DNA of 64,000 bases from Moritella viscosa (GTDB taxonomy: Bacteria; Pseudomonadota; Gammaproteobacteria; Enterobacterales; Moritellaceae), in assembly GCA_000953735.1 (NCBI GenBank), contig LN554852.1, positions 4,475,846-4,539,845 on the forward strand, read 5' to 3'. This document shows positions 63,956 through 64,000 of this stretch, one piece after another (the first letter of the stretch is position 1; the number at the start of each line of letters is the position of its first letter). A model generated the notes under the pieces. The model saw only the letters and a program-made list of their open reading frames with translations. It ran no database searches and had not been told where the DNA came from. Position numbers and translations under genes: made by a program.

Positions 63956-64000
63956 AGCGTCCTGCTTGATGTTATATATTTATAAGTTAGATACGTTAGC

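Overview
The window reads as chromosomal DNA of a marine gammaproteobacterium. The proteins, the low G+C, the TonB2/TtpC cluster, the tandem glycine riboswitch and the gene order fkpA-slyX-slyD-yheV-yheS...yheU-prkB fit the Vibrio/Shewanella/Moritella group. Moritella is my best guess, from general resemblance only. I see no phage, insertion sequence, CRISPR array or complete RNA gene other than the riboswitch.

Layout. 1-5.6 kb: a cut and frameshifted chemoreceptor, a DUF924 protein, a DUF3302/HlyD envelope pair with a premature stop, and a GAF-histidine kinase (frameshifted) with a LuxR-type regulator. 5.6-19.5 kb: conserved genes: a riboswitch-controlled alanine/glycine symporter, clpB, pgeF-rluD, bamD, hemE, rsd, fkpA, slyX, slyD, yheV and yheS. 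19.6-25.3 kb: a six-gene TonB2 energy-transduction operon behind a Fur-like site. 25.4-36.1 kb: yheU, prkB, lysO, a siroheme synthase with a withered methyltransferase tail, a SieB-like membrane protein, ribA, mgsA, putA with a separate C-terminal-domain gene, and two small membrane proteins. 36.4-38.6 kb: an unknown lipoprotein and a stand-alone cache sensor. 38.8-44.2 kb: a Pho-box-preceded operon of an ABC importer, a cytoplasmic alkaline-phosphatase-superfamily enzyme and an HAD phosphatase. 44.3-51.2 kb: a fatty acid desaturase with its reductase, a TauD-like dioxygenase with a lipoprotein, and dgkA-eptA for lipid A modification. 51.3-57.9 kb: a frameshifted GlyGly-CTERM trypsin, then a run of Tat-exported aminotransferase, periplasmic binding protein and c-di-GMP phosphodiesterase. 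58-64 kb: HxlR/SDR pair, a Zur-type operator before the zinc-free ribosomal proteins L31 and L36, a double SnoaL exported protein facing a LysR regulator, a zinc-binding chemoreceptor and an outer-membrane barrel protein.

Two themes stand out. First, accessory genes carry many lesions: an 8-base duplication, one in-frame stop and five single-base frameshifts, plus a valine in place of the catalytic aspartate of methylglyoxal synthase. Conserved housekeeping genes are clean, which argues for decay rather than uniform sequencing error, although error cannot be excluded. Second, two operons look like coherent, poorly described systems: the Pho-controlled import-and-dephosphorylation operon, and the exported PLP enzyme / binding protein / c-di-GMP phosphodiesterase operon.
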